Part shown: one piece after another, positions 25,395 to 35,137 of the stretch
Layout: every line of letters begins with the position of its first letter
Numbering within the stretch: the first letter of the stretch is position 1
Assembly: GCA_015056865.1 (NCBI GenBank)
Contig: SVFM01000009.1
Coordinates: forward strand, 1 to 64,000
Reading direction: 5' to 3'
Origin: Lachnospiraceae bacterium
Lineage (GTDB): Bacteria; Bacillota; Clostridia; Lachnospirales; Lachnospiraceae
Length of the DNA stretch: 64,000 bases
Made by a program: the position numbers and the translations under genes
Notes under the pieces: generated by a model
Database searches by the model: none
Seen by the model: the letters and a program-made list of their open reading frames with translations, nothing else
Told to the model about the DNA's origin: nothing

Positions 25395-26255
25395 CTATGC
25401 TTCCTCTTTGACATGTACATCCACCTGCGGATAAGGAATGGATATACCTGCCTCGTCAAGAGCATACTTGACTGCCTCCGTCATACGCCATTTCACGTCC
25501 CAATACTTGCTCTTCTCCACCCAGCATCTCATGCCGAGAACAACCGCACTTTCTCCCAGGTTGTCCACAAACACATTTTGGGCCATGTCATGCAGAATAT
25601 CGCTTTCCTGTTCCAAAATATTGGTAAGCACAGCCTTTGCGGCCCGAATATCCGCATCATAAGATACGCCCACCTGAATATCCAGTCTGCGTTTATCTGC
25701 AGCTGTCACGTTGGTCATACTGGTATTGGCCAGAGTGCCGTTGGGCAGAATAATGGTCCGATTATCCGGTGTCAACAGTTTCGTATAAAACATCTGAATC
25801 TCTGTTACAGTGCCTTCATTTCCCGCTGCATCTTCCTTGATATAATCCCCTACCTTAAAGGGCTTTAAGATCAACAGCAAGATGCCACCTGCCAGATTGG
25901 ACAGGCTGCCTTGAATCGCCAGCCCCACCGCAACGCCCGCCGAACCAACCACTGCAATCACACTGGCGGCATCTACGCCAAAACTGGTGGCAATCAAAAA
26001 TACAAGCAATACATACAATGTTCCCTTAGCAAAGGAATCCAAAAACTGTATGACGCCAGTATCTACATCAGCTTTTGTCAGTGCCTTTTTCAGGATCTTT
26101 CTGACCAACTTGATCAATTTAGATCCAATCAAAAAAGTGATAACTGCAAGTACAATACGCAGAGCAAGGCTCATTCCGGCATCAATGATTCCGTTTAGCA
26201 AGTTTGTAAGCCATTCATTTCCCACTGCCGCTGTAAGACAAATCATTCTCTCCAT
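25395..26255 (-). CDS. Small-conductance mechanosensitive channel, MscS family
   Basis: 286 residues. An N-terminal periplasmic/extracellular stub and about three helices (~17-45, ~60-85, ~95-125) lead to the pore helix with its alternating Gly/Ala pattern (GVAVGLAIQGSLSNLAGG), followed by the beta domain (FKVGDYIKEDAAGNEGTVTEI, PNGTLANTSMTN) and the C-terminal cage. It opens under membrane tension to release solutes. Start ATG 26255, with an imperfect AGGGATG upstream. It follows the DUF1015 gene by 38 bases and may be co-transcribed with it. Confidence 0.92.
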   Translation of the reverse strand: MERMICLTAAVGNEWLTNLLNGIIDAGMSLALRIVLAVITFLIGSKLIKLVRKILKKALTKADVDTGVIQFLDSFAKGTLYVLLVFLIATSFGVDAASVIAVVGSAGVAVGLAIQGSLSNLAGGILLLILKPFKVGDYIKEDAAGNEGTVTEIQMFYTKLLTPDNRTIILPNGTLANTSMTNVTAADKRRLDIQVGVSYDADIRAAKAVLTNILEQESDILHDMAQNVFVDNLGESAVVLGMRCWVEKSKYWDVKWRMTEAVKYALDEAGISIPYPQVDVHVKEEA

Positions 26256-26293
26256 TTTTAATCATCCCTTCATACTGTATTTTATGATATTTT

Positions 26294-27535
26294 TCACTTC
26301 AGCGCATGTATAAATAAGCCGCTGCGCAGTTTTGGCTCAAACCAGGTGGATTTGGGAGGCATCAACATCCCTGCATCCGCCACATCAAACAATTCTCCGA
26401 TGGACGTGGGATACATGGCAAAAGCCACCGTCATATCCGTCTGTACTCTGCGTTCCAGTTCTTTTAACCCGCGGATACCGCCTACAAAGTCAATGCGCTT
26501 ATCGGTCTTGGGATCCTCTATTCCAAGCACCGGACATAACAAATGTTTCTGTAGTAAAGATACATCCAGCCCCTCTACCGGATCACTGCTTTTGAACGCT
26601 TCCTTAGCATTCAAAAGATACCATACGCCATCCAAATACATAGATACTTGGCCCTTTTTCTCAGGTTTTACAGCCTCCGGGCCTTTTTTATCCACAAAAA
26701 AGATGTCCTGTACTTTCTCTAAAAACGCTTCCTTACTGTATCCGTTTAAATCCTTCACCACCCGATTGTAGTCCATGATCATCAATTCTTCATCCGGAAA
26801 CAGCACGGAAAGAAAATAATTGAACTCCTCCGTCCCATCATAGGTACCGGCCTGCTCCCTGCGCTTTAATCCAACTTTTACAGCTGAGGCACATCTGTGG
26901 TGTCCGTCTGCAATATATATGCTTTCAATGTGTTCAAAACATCTTTTGATAGTCTGCGTCTTCTCTGCACAATCAATGACCCACACACGGTGAATAATTC
27001 CGTCCGGAGATGTAAAGTCATATACCGGTGCATGATCCTTTTTCCAATCCTGACGAATTTGTTTCAACTGTTCATTCTCACGATATGCAAGAAAAATGGG
27101 ACCGGTCTGTGCATCGCAGGTGTCTACATGCCGTATTCTGTCCGCTTCTTTATCGGATCTGGTATTTTCATGCTTTTTGATCACACCACTGCAATAATCA
27201 TCGATAGACGCACATGCAACGATTCCGGTCTGCGACCGGCCGTCCATCACCTGTTCATACAAGTAATAACACACATCCTCATCCTGCACAAAATCCCCGC
27301 CTGCGATTCTGCCCCAAAGAAGCTCCTTTGCCCTCTGGTATACGCAATCTGCATAAGTGTCAACTTCTGTCGGGAAACCGGTCTCCGCCCGGTCGATCCC
27401 CAAAAAAGACTTGGGTTCACGTTTTACTTCCTCTGTGGCTTCTTGCCTGTTATATACATCATAGGGCAGGGCTGCAATCTTATCCTCTAATCCCTCTTTG
27501 GGTCTATAAGCCCGAAATGGTCTAATATCTGCCAT
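26294..27535 (-). CDS. DUF1015 family protein, linked to serine biosynthesis genes
   Basis: 413 residues from ATG 27535 (GGAGGACGT upstream). The family core is visible: MADIRPFRAYRP, ALPYDVYNRQEA, VIKKHENTRSDKEADRIRH, YIADGHHRCASA and AVAFAMYPTSIGELFDVADAG. The conserved histidine-rich ADGHHR block looks like a catalytic or nucleotide-site signature; in other organisms related proteins act as ParB-like CTPase/serine kinases, so a role in serine metabolism (SerK-like) is a reasonable inference. It is separated from serA here by the small gene at 27650, yet on the same strand as serA and serC. Confidence 0.85.
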   Translation of the reverse strand: MADIRPFRAYRPKEGLEDKIAALPYDVYNRQEATEEVKREPKSFLGIDRAETGFPTEVDTYADCVYQRAKELLWGRIAGGDFVQDEDVCYYLYEQVMDGRSQTGIVACASIDDYCSGVIKKHENTRSDKEADRIRHVDTCDAQTGPIFLAYRENEQLKQIRQDWKKDHAPVYDFTSPDGIIHRVWVIDCAEKTQTIKRCFEHIESIYIADGHHRCASAVKVGLKRREQAGTYDGTEEFNYFLSVLFPDEELMIMDYNRVVKDLNGYSKEAFLEKVQDIFFVDKKGPEAVKPEKKGQVSMYLDGVWYLLNAKEAFKSSDPVEGLDVSLLQKHLLCPVLGIEDPKTDKRIDFVGGIRGLKELERRVQTDMTVAFAMYPTSIGELFDVADAGMLMPPKSTWFEPKLRSGLFIHALK

Positions 27536-27649
27536 ACGTCCTCCTCCAAAAAACATTGATCAGCAATATTGTAACAAATATCCCTGTACATCTCAAGCAT
27601 CAGGTGTTAAAATTATAAAAAGAAATTGCAATAAAGGAGACTGAATTTC

Positions 27650-27925
27650 ATGACAGAAGATCAAAGAAATATTTTATATCGTGTAAATGCCTATGCCGAA
27701 AAAGTATTGGGGGACATTGACCCTCAAAAGGTACCTATATCCTATCAGTTAGACAAGCTCAAACCCATTATGCAGGAAATTGCAGATGAAAGAAATATGT
27801 CCCTGGAGGATTTCTTTATCCTGTATATGGATCTGAGCAGTGAGGCTTCTGTTCTCAGCAATAATAAGCTGAAAGAAGAACTTGGAAACCTGGGGGACGG
27901 CCCCAATCCTATTCTTTTCCGCTAA
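27650..27925 (+). CDS. Small unrecognised protein (91 residues)
   Basis: Start ATG 27650 is behind AAAGGAGACTGAATTTC and the gene is closed by a strong terminator, so it is very likely real. Mostly helical, mildly acidic, no membrane segment (RNILYRVNAYAEKVLGDI, LKPIMQEIADERNMSLEDFF). I do not recognise the family. It runs opposite to its neighbours and splits the DUF1015 gene from serA. Confidence 0.7.
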   Translation: MTEDQRNILYRVNAYAEKVLGDIDPQKVPISYQLDKLKPIMQEIADERNMSLEDFFILYMDLSSEASVLSNNKLKEELGNLGDGPNPILFR

Positions 27926-27955
27926 AAAAGTGTCGCTTAAGAGCGACACTTTTTT
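27924..27955. terminator. Bidirectional terminator between small gene and serA
   Basis: GTGTCGCT (27930-27937), loop TAAG, AGCGACAC (27942-27949), flanked by A-rich sequence on the left and T-rich sequence on the right, so it can stop the small gene from the left and serA/serC from the right. Confidence 0.92.
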
Positions 27956-27969
27956 GCAGTCTTATGAAA

Positions 27970-29133
27970 TTATTTAACCACTCTTACCCGGAATACTCCG
28001 TCAATAGCAGAAAGCTTCGCAACGATCTCATCTGTGACCGGAGTCTCCACATCTACCATGGTATAAGCATATTCTCCTTTAGACTTATTGGTAAGATCAC
28101 TGATGTTAATACCTGCCTCACCAAGAAGTCCGGTAAATTGAGAGATCATGTTCACAATATTTCTGTGGAAAATAGCCAAACGACCTGCCTGCCTGCAAAC
28201 ACCCATATCACACGCAGGATAATTTACACTGTTGGAAATGTTGCCGTTCTCCAGATAATCCATCATCTCTTTCACTGCCATCTTAGCACAGTTGTCTTCA
28301 GACTCCTCTGTGGAAGCACCGAGATGAGGAATTACCAGACATCCCTCCTGTCCTGCTGTAGTAGGATTCGGGAAATCTGATACGTATTTTCTGATCTTTC
28401 CGCTCTTTAACCCTGCAAGAACATCCTTCTCATTTACCAGAAGATCTCTTGCAAAGTTCAGAAGGATCACGCCATCCTTCATCATATCGATAGCCGCTGC
28501 ATTGATCATACCTTTTGTAGAATCCAACAAAGGTACATGGATTGTGATGTAATCACAGTTGCGGTAAATATCCTCCACGTTAAACACATGCTTAACATCT
28601 CTGCTCAGGCTCCAAGCTGAGTCTACAGACACATAGGGATCGTATCCGTAAACTTCCATGCCGAAATGTCTGGCTGTATTGGCTACCTTTACACCGATAG
28701 CACCCAAACCGATGATACCCAGCTTTTTACCGATCAGTTCTGTACCTGCAAAATTCTTTTTCTCTTTCTCTGCAGCCTTTGCAATATCGGGATTTTCCTG
28801 GTTGGCAGCCACCCAATTCACACCACCCACCACATCTCTGGCAGCAAGAAGCATACCTGCGATGACCAGTTCCTTTACACCGTTTGCATTGGCACCGGGG
28901 GTGTTAAACACTACAATACCCTTCTCGGCGCATTTGTCCAGAGGAATATTGTTTACTCCCGCACCTGCTCTGGCCACAGCCAGCAATTTATCAGGCAGTT
29001 CCATCTCATGCATGGAGGCACTTCTTACCAGCACGCCCTCCGCCTCAGAAATGGCATCTGTCTTCTCATAGATATCTGTAAATTTCTCCAATCCTACCTG
29101 TGCGATGGGATTCAGGCAATGATATTTAAACAT
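27970..29133 (-). CDS. serA: Phosphoglycerate dehydrogenase
   Basis: 387 residues. The NAD-binding D-2-hydroxyacid dehydrogenase fold is clear: LGIIGLGAIGVKVANTA, active-site arginine region NFARDLLV, and the acid-histidine pair in VIPHLGASTEESED. The C-terminal ACT regulatory domain is present (NISDLTNKSKGEYAYTMVD). It oxidises 3-phosphoglycerate, the first step of serine synthesis, and the ACT domain normally senses serine. Start ATG 29133 follows AGGAGTGTGAAAAGATC, 15 bases after serC. It is the second gene of serC-serA. Confidence 0.95.
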   Translation of the reverse strand: MFKYHCLNPIAQVGLEKFTDIYEKTDAISEAEGVLVRSASMHEMELPDKLLAVARAGAGVNNIPLDKCAEKGIVVFNTPGANANGVKELVIAGMLLAARDVVGGVNWVAANQENPDIAKAAEKEKKNFAGTELIGKKLGIIGLGAIGVKVANTARHFGMEVYGYDPYVSVDSAWSLSRDVKHVFNVEDIYRNCDYITIHVPLLDSTKGMINAAAIDMMKDGVILLNFARDLLVNEKDVLAGLKSGKIRKYVSDFPNPTTAGQEGCLVIPHLGASTEESEDNCAKMAVKEMMDYLENGNISNSVNYPACDMGVCRQAGRLAIFHRNIVNMISQFTGLLGEAGINISDLTNKSKGEYAYTMVDVETPVTDEIVAKLSAIDGVFRVRVVK

Positions 29134-29148
29134 GATCTTTTCACACTC

Positions 29149-30231
29149 CTATGCGTTCTTCTCTTCAAAATCTTTCATAAATGCTACCAGCTTCTCCACA
29201 CCCTCAATAGGCATAGCATTATAGATGCTGGCACGCATACCACCTACGGTTCTGTGGCCCTTCAAATTCACAAAGCCTGCGGCAGTTGCTTCTTTTACAA
29301 ATTTGGCATCCAGATCAGCATCACCAGTCACAAAAGGTACGTTCATCAGGGAACGATCCTGAGGACGAACTGTGCCCTTGAACAGCTTGCTCTGATCCAG
29401 GAAATCGTAGAGGATCTTAGCCTTCTTTTCATTATGAGCCTTCATAGCTTCCAGACCGCCCTGCTTCTTCAGCCATTTAAATACTTTGCCACAGATATAA
29501 ATACCGTATGCAGGAGGGGTATTATACAGGGAATCATTGTCTGCATGTATCTTGTAGCGAAGCATGGTAGGGGTACCGGGCAGAACATCCTCGGTGATCA
29601 GATCCTCACGAATGATCACGATCACAACACCTGCAGGACCCACATTCTTCTGCACGCCGCCGTAGATCACACCATACTTGGTCACATCGACGGGCTCGGA
29701 AAGGAAACAAGAGGATACATCGGAAACCAGGGTCTTGCCCTTGGTATTCGGCAGGGTTTTGTACTTGGTTCCGTAAATAGTATTGTTCTCACAAATATAT
29801 ACATAATCAGCATCTTCACTGATGGGCAGATCGGAGCAGTCCGGTATGTAGGAAAAAGTCTCATCTTCACTGGATGCGATCTTATTGGCCTTACCGTAAA
29901 GACAAGCCTCCTGATATGCCTTCTTGGCCCACTGACCTGTTACGATGTAATCAGCCACACCATTTTTCATCAGGTTCATGGGGATCATGGCAAATTGCTG
30001 GCTGGCGCCGCCCTGCAGGAAAAGTACCTTATAATTGTCCGGGATATTCATCAGTTCGCGCAGATCTGCCTCTGCCTCCTGAATGATCTTCTCATAAGCC
30101 TTGGATCTGTGGCTCATCTCCATCACGGACATACCTGTTCCCTGATAGTCCATCATTTCTGCTGCTGCCTCCTGCAGAACCTCCTCCGGCAGTACGGCCG
30201 GTCCTGCGGAAAAATTGTACACTCTCTTCAT
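29149..30231 (-). CDS. serC: Phosphoserine aminotransferase
   Basis: 360 residues of the class-V pyridoxal-phosphate family. The opening YNFSAGPAVLPEEVL is diagnostic, GGASQQFAMIPMNL binds cofactor phosphate, and the catalytic lysine lies in GGVQKNVGPAG. It converts phosphohydroxypyruvate to phosphoserine. First gene of the serine unit, with its own strong promoter at 30282-30310 and AGGAGATAAGAA before the ATG. serB is not in the window. Confidence 0.96.
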   Translation of the reverse strand: MKRVYNFSAGPAVLPEEVLQEAAAEMMDYQGTGMSVMEMSHRSKAYEKIIQEAEADLRELMNIPDNYKVLFLQGGASQQFAMIPMNLMKNGVADYIVTGQWAKKAYQEACLYGKANKIASSEDETFSYIPDCSDLPISEDADYVYICENNTIYGTKYKTLPNTKGKTLVSDVSSCFLSEPVDVTKYGVIYGGVQKNVGPAGVVIVIIREDLITEDVLPGTPTMLRYKIHADNDSLYNTPPAYGIYICGKVFKWLKKQGGLEAMKAHNEKKAKILYDFLDQSKLFKGTVRPQDRSLMNVPFVTGDADLDAKFVKEATAAGFVNLKGHRTVGGMRASIYNAMPIEGVEKLVAFMKDFEEKNA

Positions 30232-30281
30232 TTCTTATCTCCTCGATTCTGTTACAAAATATTATTCCGTAATTGGGGCTT

Positions 30282-30310
30282 ATTTTACTCCCTTTTTTAA
30301 ATTTAGTCAA
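30282..30310 (-). promoter_or_regulatory. Strong sigma-70-type promoter for serC-serA
   Basis: On the minus strand TTGACT (30310-30305), a 17-base spacer and TAAAAT (30287-30282). The serC start is 51 bases downstream. Confidence 0.78.
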
Positions 30311-30317
30311 CTACATC

Positions 30318-31715
30318 TTAATAAAACATTACAACCGGTACGCCGATCTCCACTCTCTCATATAATTCCTTCACCGCTTCATATGGGGTGTTGATACAAC
30401 CGTGGGAACCGTTCTTTAAATAGATATCACCGCCGAACTCCTTGCGCCAGGAAGCATCGTGAATGCCAATGTTCCCCTTCACAGGCATCCAATATTTTAC
30501 AGGTGAGGCGTATCCTTCCCCACGCAGCACTCTGTTACGCTGCTTTTTATATACATAATTGACACCGCTGGGTGTATCATGCCTCTTCTTCATGTTGCCT
30601 GTGACTACGTCTGTCTCAATCACAAGCTCACCGTCCTCATAATAATACATTTTCTGGTCAGTCATATCAATCTCGATATAAGTATCCCCTATATCATTTT
30701 TGCCCCGCACATAGGCCTGCCGTTTATATGCCGGAATATGTACTTCACTTACGCGATTTGCAAAAGCTTCTTTTAAATATTCCACTTCTTTCTTTTGATC
30801 CAGCTGATTCCCATAAGTACCTCCTTCGATCTCAACAGTCCTTCCACCGGTGGTCTGAAAAGATCTGGTACTCTTATAAGTATCATATTCTGCAGCAAGT
30901 TCAGCGATATATGCTTCTATCACTCCCTCTTTTACTACCAGCTGACCTTCCTGATCCAACAAAAAGTCTCCATCCTCATCCAGCGTGATCCAGTCTGCCA
31001 AAAGAGAGGGAAGAAGTACCTCCTTGGCATCTCCCATATCATAGACGATATTACAGTTTTGAAACTCAACAACTTTATGATAGAGTTCTACCGTGGCTTT
31101 CATTTCCTCAGTTAACGGCAGATCCTGGTAGCACCCCGCCTTCTCAATATCCAGATGATAGGCCCTCTCCGACAGACACTGTTTCGCACAGGCTATGACT
31201 TTATCCACGTTCAAAACATGTTTCATGCCGTCATAAAGTTCATATCCATTCCTTCCCCTGCTTATTTTTACTTCCTTGGGTAAAAACAATGCATTCTTCA
31301 CAATAAAGGAATCCCGGATTGTTTCTTCCAATAACTTCTCATCATAGCTAAACTGAGGTTCTATAGTGATCTTATTCTCATCAAAAAAACCATCCACCCA
31401 AAGAAATGGATTTTGTTTGCGCAAATAACGTTCCAATTGACTCGTATAATTAACCTTGTAATCTATACTCTCCGCAGGAACCTGAAAAATCCTCTCGTCA
31501 TCATCGATCAACTGTAACTCTTCTATCCGGGTTCTCTCTATCAGCTGAGCGTTCACTTCCGCCACAGATTGTCCGGTACAATAAATCCCGTTGATCCAGG
31601 TACCGTACATAAATCTGTCGCAGTAATAAACGCTCATACCAAAATATCCAAAAATTATAATCAGGATTGTACCGATAGGAAGAAGCCAAAATAGCTTTCT
31701 CCACTTTTTCTTCAT
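30318..31715 (-). CDS. L,D-transpeptidase (YkuD) with peptidoglycan-binding domains
   Basis: 465 residues from ATG 31715 (GAGGAAAGT upstream; earlier in-frame starts lack one). One N-terminal membrane helix (KLFWLLPIGTILIIIFGYFG) anchors it outside the cell. A central PG_binding_4-type region (~30-330) is followed by the YkuD domain, whose catalytic block HDASWRKEFGGD...SHGCINTPYEA carries the cysteine. It forms 3-3 cross-links in peptidoglycan or tethers proteins. It follows ilvB by ten bases, so it is transcribed with the branched-chain genes, an unexpected partner. Confidence 0.9.
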   Translation of the reverse strand: MKKKWRKLFWLLPIGTILIIIFGYFGMSVYYCDRFMYGTWINGIYCTGQSVAEVNAQLIERTRIEELQLIDDDERIFQVPAESIDYKVNYTSQLERYLRKQNPFLWVDGFFDENKITIEPQFSYDEKLLEETIRDSFIVKNALFLPKEVKISRGRNGYELYDGMKHVLNVDKVIACAKQCLSERAYHLDIEKAGCYQDLPLTEEMKATVELYHKVVEFQNCNIVYDMGDAKEVLLPSLLADWITLDEDGDFLLDQEGQLVVKEGVIEAYIAELAAEYDTYKSTRSFQTTGGRTVEIEGGTYGNQLDQKKEVEYLKEAFANRVSEVHIPAYKRQAYVRGKNDIGDTYIEIDMTDQKMYYYEDGELVIETDVVTGNMKKRHDTPSGVNYVYKKQRNRVLRGEGYASPVKYWMPVKGNIGIHDASWRKEFGGDIYLKNGSHGCINTPYEAVKELYERVEIGVPVVMFY

Positions 31716-31725
31716 ACTTTCCTCT

Positions 31726-33411
31726 TTACTTCTGCCCTCTTGCCGCCAGATCATCTCCGTCAAAAGCATCACTGATGGGTGCACCGGCAGGAACCATAGG
31801 GAATACCTTATCATCTTCCGGTATCAAACACTCTATCAATACAGGACCGCCCAGTGAAACAGCTCTCTCCAGAGCAGGTGCCACCTCTTCCTTTCTGGTG
31901 ACCCGAATCGCCTCACATCCCAGTCCCTCTGCCACCTTGCAGAAATCCACCTTGTCGTTGAGTACTGTCTGGGAATACCTGTGATCATAAAACAGCGTCT
32001 GCCACTGACGTACCATGCCCAACACATGATTGTTGATCACCACCTGAATGATAGGAATGTTATACCTGCTGGCAGTAGCAAGCTCATTCATATTCATACG
32101 AAAACATCCATCTCCGGCAATATTGATACAGATTTTATCAGGTCGGCCCATTTTGGCTCCAATACATGCACCCAGACCGTATCCCATGGTACCAAGTCCC
32201 CCGGATGAAAGGAAGGTTCTGGGCTGTGTATATCTATAGTACTGTGCCGCCCACATCTGATGTTGACCCACATCGGTAGAAATGATCGCCTCTCCCTTTG
32301 TAACGCGGTCAATCTCCTCTATCACATAAGGGCAGGATAATTGGCTGTCATCATACTTCAAAGGGAACTTTTCCTTCAGGTCCATGATATGCTCCATCCA
32401 CTCAGAATGATCCTGCTGCTTAAGACATGCATTTATCTCATGGAGCACTTGTTTCAGATCTCCTACCACGGAAGCATCCGCATGAATATTCTTGCCAATT
32501 TCCGCTGCGTCAATATCAACATGAAGGACTTTTGCATTCTTGGCAAAGGTCTTGGGATTGCCGATCACACGATCAGAAAACCGCGCGCCCAAGGCAATCA
32601 ACAAATCACACTGACTGACTCCGAAATTAGAGGCTTTTGTACCATGCATACCGATCATACCTGTGTATCTTTCGCTGGTACCGTCAAAGGCACCTTTCGC
32701 CATCAAGGTATCGCAAACCGGAGCATCTACTTTTTCCGCAAACTCAGCTACCTCCCGGCAGGCACCGGAAATAATGGCCCCGCCACCCAGATAGATAAAA
32801 GGTTTTTGGGCTTTACAGATCATCTGAACGGCACGAGCAATATCATCCTCTGTGTATTTGGAGGCAAGAACCTTTCTACCGGGTACCATGGCCTCATATT
32901 CACAGGTATTGGCGGTTACATCCTTGGTAATATCTACCAGCACCGGACCCGGTCTACCGCTCTGGGCAATCTCAAAAGCCTTACGAATGGTGTCCGCCAG
33001 AATGCGAACATCCTTTACAATATAACTGTGCTTGGTAATGGGCATGGTAACACCTGCAATATCTACTTCCTGAAAAGAATCCTTTCCAAGCAGGGGCAGA
33101 TTCACATTGGCTGTGATCGCTACCATGGGTACAGAATCCATGTAGGCTGTGGCAATACCGGTAACCAGATTGGTTGCTCCAGGACCGCTGGTAGCCATGC
33201 AGACACCTACTCTACCGGTGGCTCTGGCATACCCATCTGCCGCATGGGCTGCTCCCTGTTCATGAGATGTGAGGATATGCGTAATCTCTCCGCTATGTTT
33301 ATATAAAGCATCATATACATTCAAAATCGTACCGCCGGGATAGCCAAACACTGTATCCACGCCCTGTTCCTTCAAACATTCGATCACGATTTCTGCTCCA
33401 GTCAACAGCAT
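31726..33411 (-). CDS. ilvB: Acetolactate synthase, large subunit
   Basis: 561 residues. The thiamine-diphosphate fold is complete: the catalytic glutamate in HEQGAAHAADGYAR, SGPGATNLVTGIA, and the cofactor block GDGCFRMNMNELATASRY. It joins two pyruvates (valine/leucine) or pyruvate and 2-oxobutyrate (isoleucine). AAAGGAGAG lies before ATG 33411. The regulatory subunit gene ilvN is not adjacent, so it must be elsewhere or the enzyme is unregulated. It is the third gene of leuB-ilvD-ilvB. Confidence 0.95.
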   Translation of the reverse strand: MLLTGAEIVIECLKEQGVDTVFGYPGGTILNVYDALYKHSGEITHILTSHEQGAAHAADGYARATGRVGVCMATSGPGATNLVTGIATAYMDSVPMVAITANVNLPLLGKDSFQEVDIAGVTMPITKHSYIVKDVRILADTIRKAFEIAQSGRPGPVLVDITKDVTANTCEYEAMVPGRKVLASKYTEDDIARAVQMICKAQKPFIYLGGGAIISGACREVAEFAEKVDAPVCDTLMAKGAFDGTSERYTGMIGMHGTKASNFGVSQCDLLIALGARFSDRVIGNPKTFAKNAKVLHVDIDAAEIGKNIHADASVVGDLKQVLHEINACLKQQDHSEWMEHIMDLKEKFPLKYDDSQLSCPYVIEEIDRVTKGEAIISTDVGQHQMWAAQYYRYTQPRTFLSSGGLGTMGYGLGACIGAKMGRPDKICINIAGDGCFRMNMNELATASRYNIPIIQVVINNHVLGMVRQWQTLFYDHRYSQTVLNDKVDFCKVAEGLGCEAIRVTRKEEVAPALERAVSLGGPVLIECLIPEDDKVFPMVPAGAPISDAFDGDDLAARGQK

Positions 33412-33441
33412 AAAAAACTCTCCTTTTGTATGTACTATTTC

Positions 33442-35109
33442 TTACTTCTGAATCTCCAGGATCGCACCACGATTTCCACTGGTTACCATCTCACGATAGC
33501 GGGCAAGATAACCGGTGGTTACCTTGGGCTCACGAGGCTGCCACTTGGCTCTTCTGGCTGCCATTTCCTCATCGGAAATCTTCACATCCAGTTTGTTCTC
33601 CGGAATATTGATACTGATGATATCTCCTTCTTCCACCAGTGCAATGGGACCACCTACAGCAGCTTCCGGAGAAACATGTCCGATAGATGCACCTCTGGAT
33701 GCACCGGAGAAACGTCCGTCTGTGATCAGTGCTACACTGGAGCCAAGCCCCATACCTGCAATGGCAGAGGTGGGGTTCAGCATCTCTCGCATGCCGGGGC
33801 CGCCCTTAGGCCCTTCATAGCGGATCACCACCACGTCACCTGCCACGATCCTACCGCCCTTAATGGCGTCAATCGCATCTTCCTCGCAGTCAAATACTCT
33901 GGCAGGACCTTCATGCACCATCATCTCAGGTACAACAGCGGAACGCTTTACCACACCGGAGTCAGGAGCCAGATTACCCTTCAGAACCGCGATGCCACCG
34001 GTTGCGGAATAAGGATTTTCCACAGGACGAATGACACTGGTATCCAGGTTCACTGCATTTGCAATGTTCTCGCCTACCGTCTTGCCAGTTACGGTCATCA
34101 GATCGGTATGCAGCAGATTTAACTTGGTCAGCTCTTTCATGACCGCATACACGCCGCCTGCCTCATTCAGATCTTCCATGTATGTAGGGCCGGCCGGTGC
34201 CAAATGACACAAGTTAGGTGTTTTGGCAGATAGCTCATTTGCCACATCAAGATTCAGATCCACACCAGCCTCATGGGCAATGGCGGGCAGATGCAGCATA
34301 GAGTTGGTGGAGCATCCAAGTGCCATATCCACGGTAAGGGCATTCATAAATGCCTTCTCTGTCATAATATCTCTGGGTTTGATATCCTTCTTGACCAATT
34401 CCATGATCTGCATACCTGCATGCTTGGCCAGACGAATTCTCTCGGAGTAAACTGCTGGAATGGTTCCGTTGCCGCGAAGACCCATGCCCAGGGCTTCTGT
34501 CAGACAGTTCATGGAATTTGCGGTGTACATGCCGGAGCAGGAACCGCAGGTAGGACACACCTTTTCTTCATACTCACACAGCTGATCCATGGTCATGGTG
34601 CCTGCAGCCACGCTGCCCACAGCCTCAAACATGGAAGAAAGGCTCTTCTTCTCCCCTTTGATCCTGCCGGCCAGCATAGGGCCTCCGGATACAAAAATTG
34701 TAGGGATATTCAATCTTGCCGCAGCCATCAAAAGGCCGGGCACGTTTTTGTCACAATTTGGTACACAAACCAGACCGTCAAAACCATGTGCTGTTGCCAT
34801 ACACTCTGTGCTGTCTGCGATCAGATCTCTAGTAACCAGAGAATACTTCATACCGATATGTCCCATGGCAATACCGTCACACACTGCGATAGCCGGAAAT
34901 ACAATGGGAGTACCGCCTGCCATGGCTACGCCCATTTTTACCGCATCCACGATCTTGTCCAGATTCATATGTCCGGGAACGATCTCATTGTAGGAGCTGA
35001 CAATACCGATCAGTGGCCGTTGTCTCTCCTCCTGCGTATATCCCAAAGCATTAAACAGACTTCTGTGAGGAGCCTGCTGTGTACCTGTTTTTACTGAATC
35101 ACTTCTCAT
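33442..35109 (-). CDS. ilvD: Dihydroxy-acid dehydratase
   Basis: 555 residues from ATG 35109, nine bases from GGAGG; the ATG at 35118 abuts that site. Iron-sulfur ligands of the IlvD/Edd family are visible: [30 protein letters not shown], and later [14 protein letters not shown] with the active-site serine. It dehydrates the dihydroxy acids made by ketol-acid reductoisomerase (ilvC is not in the window). Second in the leuB-ilvD-ilvB-ldt unit. Confidence 0.96.
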   Translation of the reverse strand: MRSDSVKTGTQQAPHRSLFNALGYTQEERQRPLIGIVSSYNEIVPGHMNLDKIVDAVKMGVAMAGGTPIVFPAIAVCDGIAMGHIGMKYSLVTRDLIADSTECMATAHGFDGLVCVPNCDKNVPGLLMAAARLNIPTIFVSGGPMLAGRIKGEKKSLSSMFEAVGSVAAGTMTMDQLCEYEEKVCPTCGSCSGMYTANSMNCLTEALGMGLRGNGTIPAVYSERIRLAKHAGMQIMELVKKDIKPRDIMTEKAFMNALTVDMALGCSTNSMLHLPAIAHEAGVDLNLDVANELSAKTPNLCHLAPAGPTYMEDLNEAGGVYAVMKELTKLNLLHTDLMTVTGKTVGENIANAVNLDTSVIRPVENPYSATGGIAVLKGNLAPDSGVVKRSAVVPEMMVHEGPARVFDCEEDAIDAIKGGRIVAGDVVVIRYEGPKGGPGMREMLNPTSAIAGMGLGSSVALITDGRFSGASRGASIGHVSPEAAVGGPIALVEEGDIISINIPENKLDVKISDEEMAARRAKWQPREPKVTTGYLARYREMVTSGNRGAILEIQK

Positions 35110-35137
35110 CACTTTCATCCTCCATCTATGTATATTA

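Noticed and set aside
28666..30300. Very long plus-strand open frame (544 codons) opposite serA and serC
   Set aside because: It spans two genes with clear family signatures on the other strand, has no ribosome site or domain, and has the Cys/His/Ile-rich composition typical of antisense frames.
32341..35097. Plus-strand frames opposite ilvB and ilvD
   Set aside because: Overlap well-supported genes for their whole length with no independent evidence.
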